Shown here: one piece after another, positions 35,393 to 43,281 of the stretch
Numbering within the stretch: the stretch's first letter is position 1
How the letters are laid out: the number at the start of each line of letters is the position of its first letter
Assembly: GCA_016744655.1 (NCBI GenBank)
Contig: JADGDY010000012.1
Location: 1 to 54,103, forward strand
Reading direction: 5' to 3'
DNA: 54,103 bases
Source of the DNA: Bacteroidales bacterium
GTDB lineage: Bacteria > Bacteroidota > Bacteroidia > Bacteroidales > UBA12170
Position numbers and translations under genes: made by a program
Notes under the pieces: model-generated
Told to the model about the DNA's origin: nothing
The model's input: the letters and a program-made list of their open reading frames with translations, nothing else
Databases searched by the model: none

Positions 35393-35935
35393 TTAGGGGA
35401 ATATTGAAGAATGACAATAGTGAATAAAATAATTGTGAAGATGAGAACTTAGTTTTTGTGGCCAAGTCATTAATAATAAAGACAGAGGAGGCTGATGTTG
35501 AGAATATGGGGGCTGAAAATATTCATTTGTGTTTAAGTGAAAACCCAGTCTTTCATAAAGCTTAATGCGTTTTTGCTGAACGAGAGTTTCGGGTTTTTCA
35601 ACCTCGAGAATGATTGGTAAACTAGACTCTTCTTTAAACTGCTCAAGAATTTGAGAACCATAACCATGGCTTCTTTGTTCGCGATCTAATGCTAAATGCT
35701 CCACATACCTCAATTGCTCGAACTTCCACCATAAAATAAAACCAATAACTTCCTGATTTGTATAAATGACATCAAAATGGTAGGAATCATCCAATAACAC
35801 CCTCCCCTGATCTTCTTTTGTTCTTCTTTCTTCGGTAGGAAAAGATTCCAGATATAAAGCCCAAGCTAATCTGAAATCTGGATCTTCCAGTTTATTTAGC
35901 CTTCGCCTAAATGTGTTGTTTTTCAGAGTCTCCAT
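35393..35935 (-). CDS. GNAT-family N-acetyltransferase
   Basis: A 180-residue acyl-CoA-dependent acetyltransferase. The acetyl-CoA binding strand and loop are visible as VEHLALDREQRSHGYGSQILEQF (about 75-98), followed by LPIILEVEKPET and YERLGFHLN, typical of the fold. The last 18 residues (after LLLMTWP) look unlike the family and may be an extension by loss of the original stop. Last gene of a three-gene operon with the HAD and VOC genes, eight bases after the HAD stop. Substrate unknown. Confidence 0.82.
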   Translation of the reverse strand: METLKNNTFRRRLNKLEDPDFRLAWALYLESFPTEERRTKEDQGRVLLDDSYHFDVIYTNQEVIGFILWWKFEQLRYVEHLALDREQRSHGYGSQILEQFKEESSLPIILEVEKPETLVQQKRIKLYERLGFHLNTNEYFQPPYSQHQPPLSLLLMTWPQKLSSHLHNYFIHYCHSSIFP

Positions 35936-35943
35936 GTGTGTTT

Positions 35944-36546
35944 TTAGATCAATTTTAGTTTTGCTAGTTCTTGCATCAAGATTACATCTTCAGCTAAATG
36001 AATACAATGAAACCCTAGTTTTTTAGCAGCTTCGATATTGGTAAAATTATCATCGATAAATAAACATTCTTCAGCTGTTAAATCATAGTTGCTTAATAAT
36101 ATCTGATAGATTCTGACATCTGGTTTTATGATTTTCTCTTCGCCAGAAACCACTATTCCTTCTAATTCCTTGAAGAATGAGTATTGCTCATACACCAGTG
36201 GAAAGGTTTCTGCCGACCAATTAGTAAGGCCAAACAATCGGTATTTCTTCTTGAGAAGGGGAATGGTTTTTACATTTTCATCAATAGAACCACCCACCAT
36301 ATCAATCCAATGGCTTTGATAAAGTTTTATCTCTTTTTCGTATTTAGGATAAAGGGCTATGAGCTCTTCAACAATAGTTGAAAAAGGCCGCCCAGCATCT
36401 ACTTGAGAATTCCATTCCAAACTACATATTTTGTTTAGGAAATACTCCATTTCCTGTTTGTCCTGAAATATGTTATTAAAAAAATAACGAGGGTTCCAAT
36501 CCATTAAGACCCCACCAAAATCATAAATGATGTTTTTTATTTTCAT
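35944..36546 (-). CDS. HAD-superfamily hydrolase, YihX-like subgroup
   Basis: A 200-residue phosphatase-type protein with a helical cap. Motif I is IIYDFGGVLMDW near residue 9, with Gly where many HAD enzymes have the second Asp, as is normal for the YihX/epoxide-hydrolase-N-like subgroup. Motif II is LFGLTNWSAE, the motif III Lys is in KIIKPDVRIY, and motif IV is LFIDDNFTNIEAA. Starts four bases after the VOC gene stop. Substrate unknown, probably a small sugar phosphate. Confidence 0.88.
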   Translation of the reverse strand: MKIKNIIYDFGGVLMDWNPRYFFNNIFQDKQEMEYFLNKICSLEWNSQVDAGRPFSTIVEELIALYPKYEKEIKLYQSHWIDMVGGSIDENVKTIPLLKKKYRLFGLTNWSAETFPLVYEQYSFFKELEGIVVSGEEKIIKPDVRIYQILLSNYDLTAEECLFIDDNFTNIEAAKKLGFHCIHLAEDVILMQELAKLKLI

Positions 36547-36550
36547 ATAG

Positions 36551-36940
36551 CTATTCTGTTATTTCTACTTGATTACCTTCAGGGTCAAAAATAACACTTT
36601 CATAGTATCCATCACCTGTGGTTCTTGGTTCACCTACTATTCTATACCCATCGCTTCTAAACTGCTCAGTCATCTCGTTTACTTTTTCCTTTCCTCCTAC
36701 ACTAATTGAAATATGCGTGAGACCCATCATGCTTTCTCGCCCCATTAAAAACTCGGAGACATCCTCTCTGTGCATAATCTCTAATCTAGTGTTTTCATTT
36801 GGAAAAGAGAGAAAATAGGAGTTAAACTTGTTTTTCGAATTGGTATATTTTTCACTTGAAATCATTTGAAAATATTTCAAATAGAAGTCTTTCATTTTCT
36901 CTAAATCCTGGCACCAAATGGCTATGTGTTCTATTTTCAT
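36551..36940 (-). CDS. VOC-superfamily (glyoxalase-like) protein
   Basis: A 129-residue VOC protein with two modules: HIAIWCQDLEKMKDFYLKYF at the start and HISISVGGKEKVNEMTEQF in the middle, ending SVIFDPEGNQVEITE with the conserved metal-ligand Glu. His4 and this Glu fit a metal-binding VOC enzyme. First gene of the VOC-HAD-GNAT operon; its leader contains a short family D element (36984-37018) and a -7 element at 37032-37039. Confidence 0.88.
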   Translation of the reverse strand: MKIEHIAIWCQDLEKMKDFYLKYFQMISSEKYTNSKNKFNSYFLSFPNENTRLEIMHREDVSEFLMGRESMMGLTHISISVGGKEKVNEMTEQFRSDGYRIVGEPRTTGDGYYESVIFDPEGNQVEITE

Positions 36941-36983
36941 TGTATCTGTTTTTATTTTTATAAGCTATTAATCAATACTTTGT

Positions 36984-37018
36984 TCTTTTGTTTGCCCCTT
37001 CTAAAGAGTGCAAAAAAA
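36984..37018 (-). repeat. Leader repeat family D, minimal copy 3
   Basis: TTTTGTTTGCCCC and GTGCAAAAAAAC flank only eleven bases, CTTCTAAAGA. The ends match the other family D copies; the internal modules are absent. It lies in the 5' leader of the VOC-HAD-GNAT operon, between its -7 element and the start codon. Confidence 0.55.
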
Positions 37019-37031
37019 CTAATATAAAATG

Positions 37032-37039
37032 CAAAGATA
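37032..37039 (-). promoter_or_regulatory. Promoter -7 element of the VOC-HAD-GNAT operon
   Basis: Minus-strand TATCTTTG, matching TAnnTTTG, about 92 bases before the start codon. Confidence 0.4.
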
Positions 37040-37080
37040 CCAGGCAACTCTAGGAGTAAATTGTATATTTTAATCACGCT

Positions 37081-37890
37081 CTAAAATATTCGAAAATTAT
37101 AGTTTACAATATTCGAATCCTTATCTGCAGAATGTATTAATGACTGATATGACGAAGGAGTATGATTGAGAAATAGTTTAAATTCCCGAATAAAATGAGC
37201 CTGATCGAAATATCCAGAGTCTAATCCGATTTTAGTGAGCTCTTTCGGGTTATCAATTAATGAGCATAGGGATTTTCTGAACTTGATTAGTCTTTCGAAT
37301 CTCTTTGGGCTCAAACCTGTAACTTTTAAAAAATGTCGATTCAATGTAGAGTAATTAGTTTGATGATTTATACAAAAATCCTCTATAGACTCTTGTGAAT
37401 CTCCATTTCTATACTGCTCGTAAAACTCTTTTATTAAATATAAATTTCCATCTTGTTTTTCTTCAAACATCATATCTAAAATACGATAGACCTCCTCTAA
37501 TATCTCATTACTTGTTAGTTTTTGATTATCAAATCCACTAATTGAGGTACTACGAAGATCTGTATTTATACTACGACTTTTATTCAATATTTCTTTGCCT
37601 TGTATTTTAAGAAAGTAGGATAAGCCATAAGGATAGAATCGAATTCCCACAAGTTTTGTTTTTGCTGGATAATTCAATGAATTGGTTTGCAGACTAATGC
37701 CCTCTAATTGTGGGGCTTCTATCTTTTTATTATTAAAAACATAGTTAGAGCATCCAATAGGAAATACAAGGTTTATATATTGGTTCGGAGGAATCATTAA
37801 ATCGATATCCTCCCCTTGGTTTTCTAATATCCAGATCCTTTCAATGAAATCGGTATACTTTGATGGGCAATATGTTTCTATTTTTAACAC
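37081..37890 (-). CDS. AraC-family transcriptional regulator
   Basis: A 269-residue regulator. N-terminal domain like DUF6597 (about 5-100: FIERIWILEN, MIPPNQYINLVFPIG), which may sense a ligand, and a C-terminal AraC helix-turn-helix pair (about 165-255: FCINHQTNYSTLNRHFLKVTGLSPKRFERLIKF, in two parts, then LTKIGLDSGYFDQAHFIREFK). The first codon is GTG at 37888-37890; no better start is in frame. Single gene; targets unknown, though the VOC-HAD-GNAT operon is next downstream. Confidence 0.85.
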   Translation of the reverse strand: MLKIETYCPSKYTDFIERIWILENQGEDIDLMIPPNQYINLVFPIGCSNYVFNNKKIEAPQLEGISLQTNSLNYPAKTKLVGIRFYPYGLSYFLKIQGKEILNKSRSINTDLRSTSISGFDNQKLTSNEILEEVYRILDMMFEEKQDGNLYLIKEFYEQYRNGDSQESIEDFCINHQTNYSTLNRHFLKVTGLSPKRFERLIKFRKSLCSLIDNPKELTKIGLDSGYFDQAHFIREFKLFLNHTPSSYQSLIHSADKDSNIVNYNFRIF

Positions 37891-38058
37891 TAGAAGTATT
37901 TAACTGCAAAATAAGGATATTATTTTGAACCAAAAGGAGTACTTAACCCATAAGGTTAATTGTATCTTGAAGCCTAATCAATATCTCATATAAAAAATGG
38001 ATTCTTCATTGAAGATTAAAACTACAAGCCTGGAGACTTGTGTCACTTCTATTCAAAA

Positions 38059-38757
38059 TTATGCTTCCTCCACCTTAAAGATAAAGCCCACGCCATGGAT
38101 ATTCTCTATCTTTAATCGGCCATCGTTTTTAAGGTATTTTCGAAGTCGGGAAACAAAAACATCTAAGCTTCTGCTTAAAAAATAGCTGTCGTCTTTCCAT
38201 ATCGAATTGAGGATGTCTTCTTTTTTGAGGAGCTTGTTTTTGTTTTGGCAAAAGAGGTGAAGCAACTCGGCTTCACGAAGGGTAAGACGTTGTGCATTAT
38301 CATTTTCTGATAACTCCAAATTATCAAAATCAAAATAAAACTTACCCAACTCAGCAATACTATTTTGAGTTTCTACTTTCTTCACTTTGTTTCGCTTTAA
38401 GAACACCTCAATCTTCAATACCAACTCTTCAATACTAAAGGGTTTGGTGATATAATCATCGGCACCTAGCTTTAATCCTTTTATGCGATCTTCTTTCATG
38501 GTTTTTGCCGAAAGAAACAGAATAGGAATATCCTGGTTTTCTTTTCTGATGGCTTCTGCCACCGAAAAACCATCGAGCTTAGGCAGCATAATATCTAAAA
38601 TACACAAATCGAATTCATGTTTAGAAAAAGCTTCTATGGCAGCCTCCCCATCTTTTTGCCAATCGATTTCGTATCCTTTTATCTCCAGATTATCTTTAGT
38701 GACAAAACTCAAATAAACATCGTCTTCTACATATAATATCTTAGGCTTTTTGCTCAT
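38059..38757 (-). CDS. OmpR/PhoB-family response regulator
   Basis: A 232-residue regulator with a receiver (about 4-120, acidic pair Glu-Asp-Asp at 11-13, phospho-acceptor Asp55 in CILDIMLPK, Lys of KPFS) and a winged-helix DNA-binding domain (about 135-230: RLTLREAELLHLFCQNKNKLL, LDVFVSRLRKYL, IHGVGFIF). It starts one base after the kinase stop codon. The pair resembles RprXY of Bacteroides in layout; the divergent DUF1573 gene is a likely target. Confidence 0.93.
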   Translation of the reverse strand: MSKKPKILYVEDDVYLSFVTKDNLEIKGYEIDWQKDGEAAIEAFSKHEFDLCILDIMLPKLDGFSVAEAIRKENQDIPILFLSAKTMKEDRIKGLKLGADDYITKPFSIEELVLKIEVFLKRNKVKKVETQNSIAELGKFYFDFDNLELSENDNAQRLTLREAELLHLFCQNKNKLLKKEDILNSIWKDDSYFLSRSLDVFVSRLRKYLKNDGRLKIENIHGVGFIFKVEEA

Positions 38758-38758
38758 G

Positions 38759-40027
38759 TTATTCTGCGCTCATTATTATGGTAAATATACTTCCTTTTTC
38801 GGGCCTGGATTTCACCTTTATTTTCCAATTATGGGCATTTACTATGTTTTTCACATAGTCTAATCCCAAACCAAAACCCTTCACATTGTGAATATCACCA
38901 GTGGGGATTCTAAAGAATTTCTTGAATATCTTTTTTCTGTATTTATCTTCGATTCCAATGCCATTATCAGCTATAGATAAATGGATTTTTGAGGAGGCTA
39001 TTTGTGCAGACACTTCTACTTTTGGATGAACATCACAGTATTTTAAGGCATTATCAAATAGGTTGAACAAGAGGTTTTCGAAGTGGCTTTTATCGGCTTC
39101 TATCATTATGATTTCTTCACCAGGCTGAAAAATGATTTCGCCTTGAATTTCTTTAGTTTTAAGCTCAAAATCGCGAATGACATGCGAAATGCAGTCGTTT
39201 AATGAAAAGCTTTCCAACTCCAAATGTATCTTTCCTTTTTCGGCCAAAGTAGATTTTAAAACCTTCTCCACTTGTTTCTCCAAACGCTGGTTCTGATGAG
39301 TGATAATGCTGGCATATTGAGCTAGCCTTTCGGGTTGCTGAGCAATATTGGGTTCAGAAATCACCTGAGCAGAAATTCCGATAGTTGAAATAGGAGTTTT
39401 AAGCTCATGGGTCATATTATTGATGAAATCTTTTTGTACTTCGGAGAGTTTTTTCTGACGAATAATCACAAATATAGCATAGATAAAAAATAGGAATGCA
39501 GTAATGAGAACAAAACCCGAAATGGCCCACACATTCATATCTTGTAGCACCGACCTGGCTTTATTAGGAAATCTAATGGAGAAATAATAATTAAAATCGT
39601 CGAATTTTTTAAAAGCACCCTCCTCCAGTTGTTTTTCTTTTTTACCCGTAACATTTATCCTTTTTACATGGACCATGGCATCGCTTTCGCAATCATAAAT
39701 GGCATATTCATAGTCTATTTTAATGTGACTATTCTCAAACTCAGTTTCCAGAAAGTGTTCTAAAATTATAGGATCAATAATATCATCAATATTTACCACA
39801 AAACTATTGGAGTTCACCTGATTTACTGGATTGATATTGGGCGTTTGAGAATCGTTAAACTCGGCCATTTGATGAGCCACATTGAATAATGCATTTTTGA
39901 TGCTGAGATCTAATTGTTTCTCATCGGAACTAAAAGTGTTATAAATCCAAAAAACTTGAAATATAATGATGCCCACCAAGGAGATGGTGCCTAGAATTAT
40001 TACTTGATATAATCTGTTTTTTTTCAA
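38759..40027 (-). CDS. Sensor histidine kinase, partner of the adjacent response regulator
   Basis: A 422-residue membrane kinase: helix 1 (about 8-29), a periplasmic domain of about 130 residues, helix 2 (about 167-190), HisKA with His207 in INNMTHELKTPIST, and HATPase motifs (FDNALKYC, ADNGIGI, GFGLGLDYVKNIV). The first codon is TTG at 40025-40027, preceded by AAGGAAA; no ATG precedes the first membrane helix. The signal is unknown. Confidence 0.9.
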   Translation of the reverse strand: MKKNRLYQVIILGTISLVGIIIFQVFWIYNTFSSDEKQLDLSIKNALFNVAHQMAEFNDSQTPNINPVNQVNSNSFVVNIDDIIDPIILEHFLETEFENSHIKIDYEYAIYDCESDAMVHVKRINVTGKKEKQLEEGAFKKFDDFNYYFSIRFPNKARSVLQDMNVWAISGFVLITAFLFFIYAIFVIIRQKKLSEVQKDFINNMTHELKTPISTIGISAQVISEPNIAQQPERLAQYASIITHQNQRLEKQVEKVLKSTLAEKGKIHLELESFSLNDCISHVIRDFELKTKEIQGEIIFQPGEEIIMIEADKSHFENLLFNLFDNALKYCDVHPKVEVSAQIASSKIHLSIADNGIGIEDKYRKKIFKKFFRIPTGDIHNVKGFGLGLDYVKNIVNAHNWKIKVKSRPEKGSIFTIIMSAE

Positions 40028-40173
40028 TATTTTCCTTTTTATGAGATTCTATAAATATATAATGTAACATAAAATCAGCCCAGATTAATTGCACTTCTTA
40101 GATCACCTTCTATAATTTTAACCCACAGTGTAAAATTAAAGATTAAATGATTAAAAGCTAATCCGTTTACACT

Positions 40174-40203
40174 TCATTAACAAGTATTTGAAAGTCATTA
40201 ACA
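40174..40203. promoter_or_regulatory. Candidate response-regulator site between the two-component pair and the DUF1573 gene
   Basis: TCATTAACA occurs at 40174-40182 and 40195-40203, exactly 21 bases apart (two helical turns), just upstream of a -7 element. OmpR-type regulators bind direct repeats. Inference, not a known consensus. Confidence 0.45.
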
Positions 40204-40224
40204 GGGGTAAGTGTCACTTGCTCA

Positions 40225-40232
40225 TACATTTG
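40225..40232 (+). promoter_or_regulatory. Promoter -7 element of the DUF1573 gene
   Basis: TACATTTG matches TAnnTTTG, 31 bases before the ATG. No TTG sits at the -33 spacing, fitting activator control. Confidence 0.5.
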
Positions 40233-40263
40233 CTCTGTAATTAAAAATCAAAAAAATAGTATC

Positions 40264-40701
40264 ATGAAAACAAAATTATTTTTAAGCTTATGCCTAATGG
40301 CATTTATTTCGACTTCAGTATTTTCTCAAAACCCAAATCAAGTGAAAGCTAGTACTGAAACTACTACAGAAACTGTTTCTAATGTGGAATGGGATTCTCA
40401 AGATTTCGATTTTGGTTCATTACCACAAAACATTGCTGCCGAGGCAGAATTTGTATTCACCAATATCAGCAAAGAACCAGTAATTATTTCAAAGGTAAAA
40501 TCTTCTTGTGGATGTACAGTAACTGGTTATGATAAATCTCCTGTGATGCCTGGTGAGTCATCAACCATCACAGCTACTTATAATGCTAGAAAAATGGGTG
40601 ATTTTAGAAAGTCTGTAAGAGTTTATATGTCAGATTTTCAGCCTCACACATTAACCATCAAAGGTAATGTAGAAGAGGATCAAACTATAGGTTTGAAATA
40701 A
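40264..40701 (+). CDS. Exported DUF1573-domain protein
   Basis: A 145-residue protein with a signal peptide (about 1-21), a short Thr/Glu-rich linker and one DUF1573 immunoglobulin-like domain (about 45-140) with DFGSLPQNIAAEAEFVFTN and the characteristic SSCGCTV cysteines. Such proteins are common, exported and of unknown function in Bacteroidota. Divergent from the sensor kinase gene across a 236-base region with a repeat and a -7 element, suggesting control by that pair. Confidence 0.88.
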   Translation: MKTKLFLSLCLMAFISTSVFSQNPNQVKASTETTTETVSNVEWDSQDFDFGSLPQNIAAEAEFVFTNISKEPVIISKVKSSCGCTVTGYDKSPVMPGESSTITATYNARKMGDFRKSVRVYMSDFQPHTLTIKGNVEEDQTIGLK

Positions 40702-40716
40702 ATTGATTGAGAAACT

Positions 40717-40775
40717 CAAAGCTTTTTTGAAGGGGATATATAATATCAAACCAGAAAAAAAGCTTTGTGCTTTTC
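40717..40775 (+). terminator. Terminator-like hairpin after the DUF1573 gene
   Basis: CAAAGCTTTTTT (40717-40728) pairs perfectly with AAAAAAGCTTTG (40756-40767) across a 27-base loop, followed by TGCTTTT. Because both arms carry T or A runs it could act on either strand. Confidence 0.6.
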
Positions 40776-40888
40776 TAAGTTGAAAAAATTGATGCAGCCT
40801 ATAAAAAGCATCTGTATCAGGTTATATTCAAATTCACCCCATCTCTGGCCCCATTACCAACAAAGATAAAATTAGCAATTTAGCTACC

Positions 40889-41110
40889 CGATTATCCAAG
40901 GCAGATAAACACTTTATTCTTGTTCGCGGATTATCGCAAATTAACACTGATTAAAAACAATAATCAGCTTTGCCGACCCTTGTTTTTAAAAAAATCGTGA
41001 AAATTACTTTCAGTGAGCTCGCTTCGGTTAGCGGATTCTGTGGATTGATTTTCTTTTTATTTAAATACATGTTGATTTCTAAACGTAAACTCAAAGTGTG
41101 AGTTTGCCCT
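40889..41110. repeat. Dispersed repeat family F, copy 2
   Basis: Matches 28300-28517. Its right end (AAAGTGTGAGTTTGCCCT, 41093-41110) also occurs at 80-97. It stops four bases before the LytTR remnant, suggesting that the repeat replaced or interrupted that gene. Confidence 0.8.
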
Positions 41111-41113
41111 CCC

Positions 41114-41296
41114 CGTTTACCAAATAGTTTTCTTCGTATTCATCGTTCTTTTGTGATCAATAAAGAACAAGTGAAAAGTTTTATGAGTTCTGAAATTAAT
41201 ATTAGAGATTTAACTTTGAATATTGGGTGGAGTAATAAGGCTTTAGTTAAGGAAGCTTTTACAAAGGAATATCACCCGTGCAGAATCTCAAAATAA
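41114..41296 (+). pseudogene. C-terminal remnant of a LytTR-family regulator
   Basis: A 60-codon open frame ending at TAA 41294-41296 with no start codon. Its translation opens RLPNSFLRIHRSFVINKEQV and continues to LTLNIGWSNKALVKEAF, which follows the strand order of the LytTR DNA-binding domain (the FLRIHRSF(V/I)N block is diagnostic). The N-terminal receiver and the first half of LytTR are missing; repeat family F ends just before it. From 41297 to 41430 I see nothing further. Confidence 0.65.
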
Positions 41297-41431
41297 TAAT
41301 AATTTAACACTCTAAATAGATTCATTGCTCTAATTCCATCATTGAAAACCCACTCGAAATACAGACCAATCAAGCCTTACAAGCCTATGTTATACTTAAT
41401 CTAAAGTAGCTGTTCCATAGCACAATAAGAC

Positions 41432-41461
41432 TTGTATCGTATTTCTAATTTCTTATTTTTG
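41432..41461 (+). promoter_or_regulatory. Full Bacteroidota-type promoter of the permease gene
   Basis: TTG (41432-41434), a 19-base spacer, then TATTTTTG (41454-41461), matching TTG-N19-TAnnTTTG exactly, 47 bases before the ATG. The best promoter match in the window. Confidence 0.75.
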
Positions 41462-41508
41462 TACGCGTTGTGGTATTATTAATATTAAAAAAGGTTTGAA
41501 ATAGGGGT

Positions 41509-42951
41509 ATGAGTAAAACTTACAAAGAAAAAAGGCGCGACGCCAAAGATTTTTCAAGTAGAAAAGAGTATTTAGAGCATGAATTAGAAGTGATGAAGTT
41601 TCGAAAGTGGAGAATAAATCTACCATTTAGAGATTTTAGAATCGAATTGGAAGATTTTGTACCAGCTCTAGCTGCTACAATTGGTAAAGTAGTAATGGTA
41701 ACCGCTATGGTTGCTGCATTTGCTTCTCAATTTGGATTAACTCCTGAGTTCGTTGCAGAAAATGTTCGTTACGAACTTTTAATTGCAGGTGGCATTTTCG
41801 TGATTCTATTTTCAGCCATCTTAAATCCAAATGCCAACTTAGCGGGTACTCATGGACCTATGATTCCACTAATTCCTATTATTGCTGCTGCCGGAGGTCA
41901 CCCTCTCGCACTTGGTATATTGATTGGAGTTTTTGGCTTAACATTAAGTATTACCAAAGGAGGCTCCAAATTAATGACCTTAACCGGAGTTGGGGTTCGT
42001 GCTGGACTGTTGATTTACCTTGGTGCAGTGGGATTAATCGGTCAAATAGGGAAATTAAATGCTTGGTCGGAAGCTGGTGATGTTTCTTTTATATCCTTTG
42101 CTGTTATTGGTGTTACTATTTTAATCTATGCCTATTTAGCCCGAATTGGCAAACGTTGGTTGGCCATTCCTTTGTGTTCGGCACTTGCTGGAATTATTGC
42201 TTTCGGTTTGGGAGCACATTTCGAGTTTTCAACTCCTCCTGGTCTTCCTCATTTTAACCCAATGTGGTGGTGGGGAGAAGATACCGGTTGGCAATTAGGC
42301 TGGCCTAATTTCGGTCATTTTATTGCGGTAATTCCATTTGCTATTTTAGCGGTTGCCATGTGGTCTCCTGATTATTTAGGACATCGTGTTTTCCAAGAAA
42401 TGAATTATCCTAAAAAAGCCAAAGGTGTTTTAATGGATATTGATGATACGATGACCGTTGCTTCTATTCGCCAAGCAGTTGGTACTTTTCTTGGAGGTGG
42501 TAATATTGCTTCTTCTTGGGGTACTTATATGATTCCAGCCGCCATTGCCAAAAGACCAATTCCTGGAGGAGCTGTTCTAACAGGCATCTTCTGTATTTTG
42601 GCTGCTGTACTTGGTTATCCTATGGATTTAGCCATGTGGGAACCTGTGCTTCGTATTGCTTTAATAGTTGGTGTTTTTCTTCCTTTACTTGAAGCTGGTA
42701 TGCAAATGATTAATAAACAGCAAGATTCATTGAGTGCTGGAACAACTATATTCGCCAGTGCATTTGTCAACCCAGTATTTGGATGGGCATTAGCCATGTT
42801 GCTTGATAACCTTGGGCTTATTGGTGATAGAGATAGAGCAAAAGATTTAAGCTGGAAAGAAAAACTTGTGATTCCCGGAGTGATGTTTATTGTTTGTGTG
42901 GTTTCTCTTGCACTTGTGGGACAGCTACCTGGAATAAAGGGAATATTCTAA
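41509..42951 (+). CDS. Multi-pass permease, DUF3360-like, of the uracil/xanthine or sulfate permease fold
   Basis: A 480-residue protein with an N-terminal charged tail (1-50) and about 12 hydrophobic helices. Conserved-looking stretches include NPNANLAGTHGPMIPLIPI (about 108-126), AAAGGHPLALGILIGVFGL, TKGGSKLMTLTGVGVRAGL and VGTFLGGGNIASSWGTYMIP. These fit the DUF3360 group of NCS2/SulP-related transporters. Substrate unknown; anions or nucleobases are both possible. The next gene encodes a Cache-CBS-DUF294 protein, and DUF294 proteins often sit beside transporters, so a sensor or regulator of this permease is plausible. Confidence 0.72.
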   Translation: MSKTYKEKRRDAKDFSSRKEYLEHELEVMKFRKWRINLPFRDFRIELEDFVPALAATIGKVVMVTAMVAAFASQFGLTPEFVAENVRYELLIAGGIFVILFSAILNPNANLAGTHGPMIPLIPIIAAAGGHPLALGILIGVFGLTLSITKGGSKLMTLTGVGVRAGLLIYLGAVGLIGQIGKLNAWSEAGDVSFISFAVIGVTILIYAYLARIGKRWLAIPLCSALAGIIAFGLGAHFEFSTPPGLPHFNPMWWWGEDTGWQLGWPNFGHFIAVIPFAILAVAMWSPDYLGHRVFQEMNYPKKAKGVLMDIDDTMTVASIRQAVGTFLGGGNIASSWGTYMIPAAIAKRPIPGGAVLTGIFCILAAVLGYPMDLAMWEPVLRIALIVGVFLPLLEAGMQMINKQQDSLSAGTTIFASAFVNPVFGWALAMLLDNLGLIGDRDRAKDLSWKEKLVIPGVMFIVCVVSLALVGQLPGIKGIF

Positions 42952-42956
42952 ATAGA

Positions 42957-43075
42957 GCTTGCAAGAAAACTCCGACAACATCGTTATAGTCAATCTGAAA
43001 AACAGTCACTTACACTAGTAAACTCCTTGATTTTCAGATTGACAAAGCCTCGTTCTCGAAGCTTTCTTATCAAGC
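42957..43075 (+). repeat. Post-stop structured repeat family P, copy C
   Basis: Starts five bases after the permease stop. Outer arms GCTTG..AAGAAA and TTTCTT..CAAGC pair. Inside: ACTCCGACAAC, CGTTA, a perfect 13-pair stem GTCAATCTGAAAA/TTTTCAGATTGAC, the apical TTAC-acta-GTAA hairpin followed by ACTCCTTG, and AAGCCT. Core motifs match copies A and B; stem sequences differ. Confidence 0.85.
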
Positions 43076-43202
43076 TTTGAAAAACGAATGTTTCTCGTTG
43101 CAATATTAAATTTGAGACATCAGTTGTTGGATAACTTCTTTGGTTAATCACCCATATTGCTTTTAATTATTAAAAATGTAACTTGCGTAGTGAAAAGACA
43201 AG

Positions 43203-43243
43203 CTAGCCAATGGCAAATAGCAAACAGCCAATAGCTAAGCTGT
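43203..43243. repeat. Short degenerate tandem repeat
   Basis: AGCCAATGGCAAATAGC and AGCCAATAGC units in tandem upstream of the Cache-CBS-DUF294 gene. Simple interspersed repeat, no clear function. Confidence 0.5.
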
Positions 43244-43281
43244 CAACTAATTGTATTTAATCATCCTTAATAGTCCATATT

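Noticed and set aside
15185..43075. Family P elements as integron attC sites
   Set aside because: They do follow stop codons and are imperfect palindromes, but the conserved part is the apex, the base stem is variable, no RYYYAAC/GTTRRRY pair is consistently placed, the genes are in different orientations and no integrase is present.
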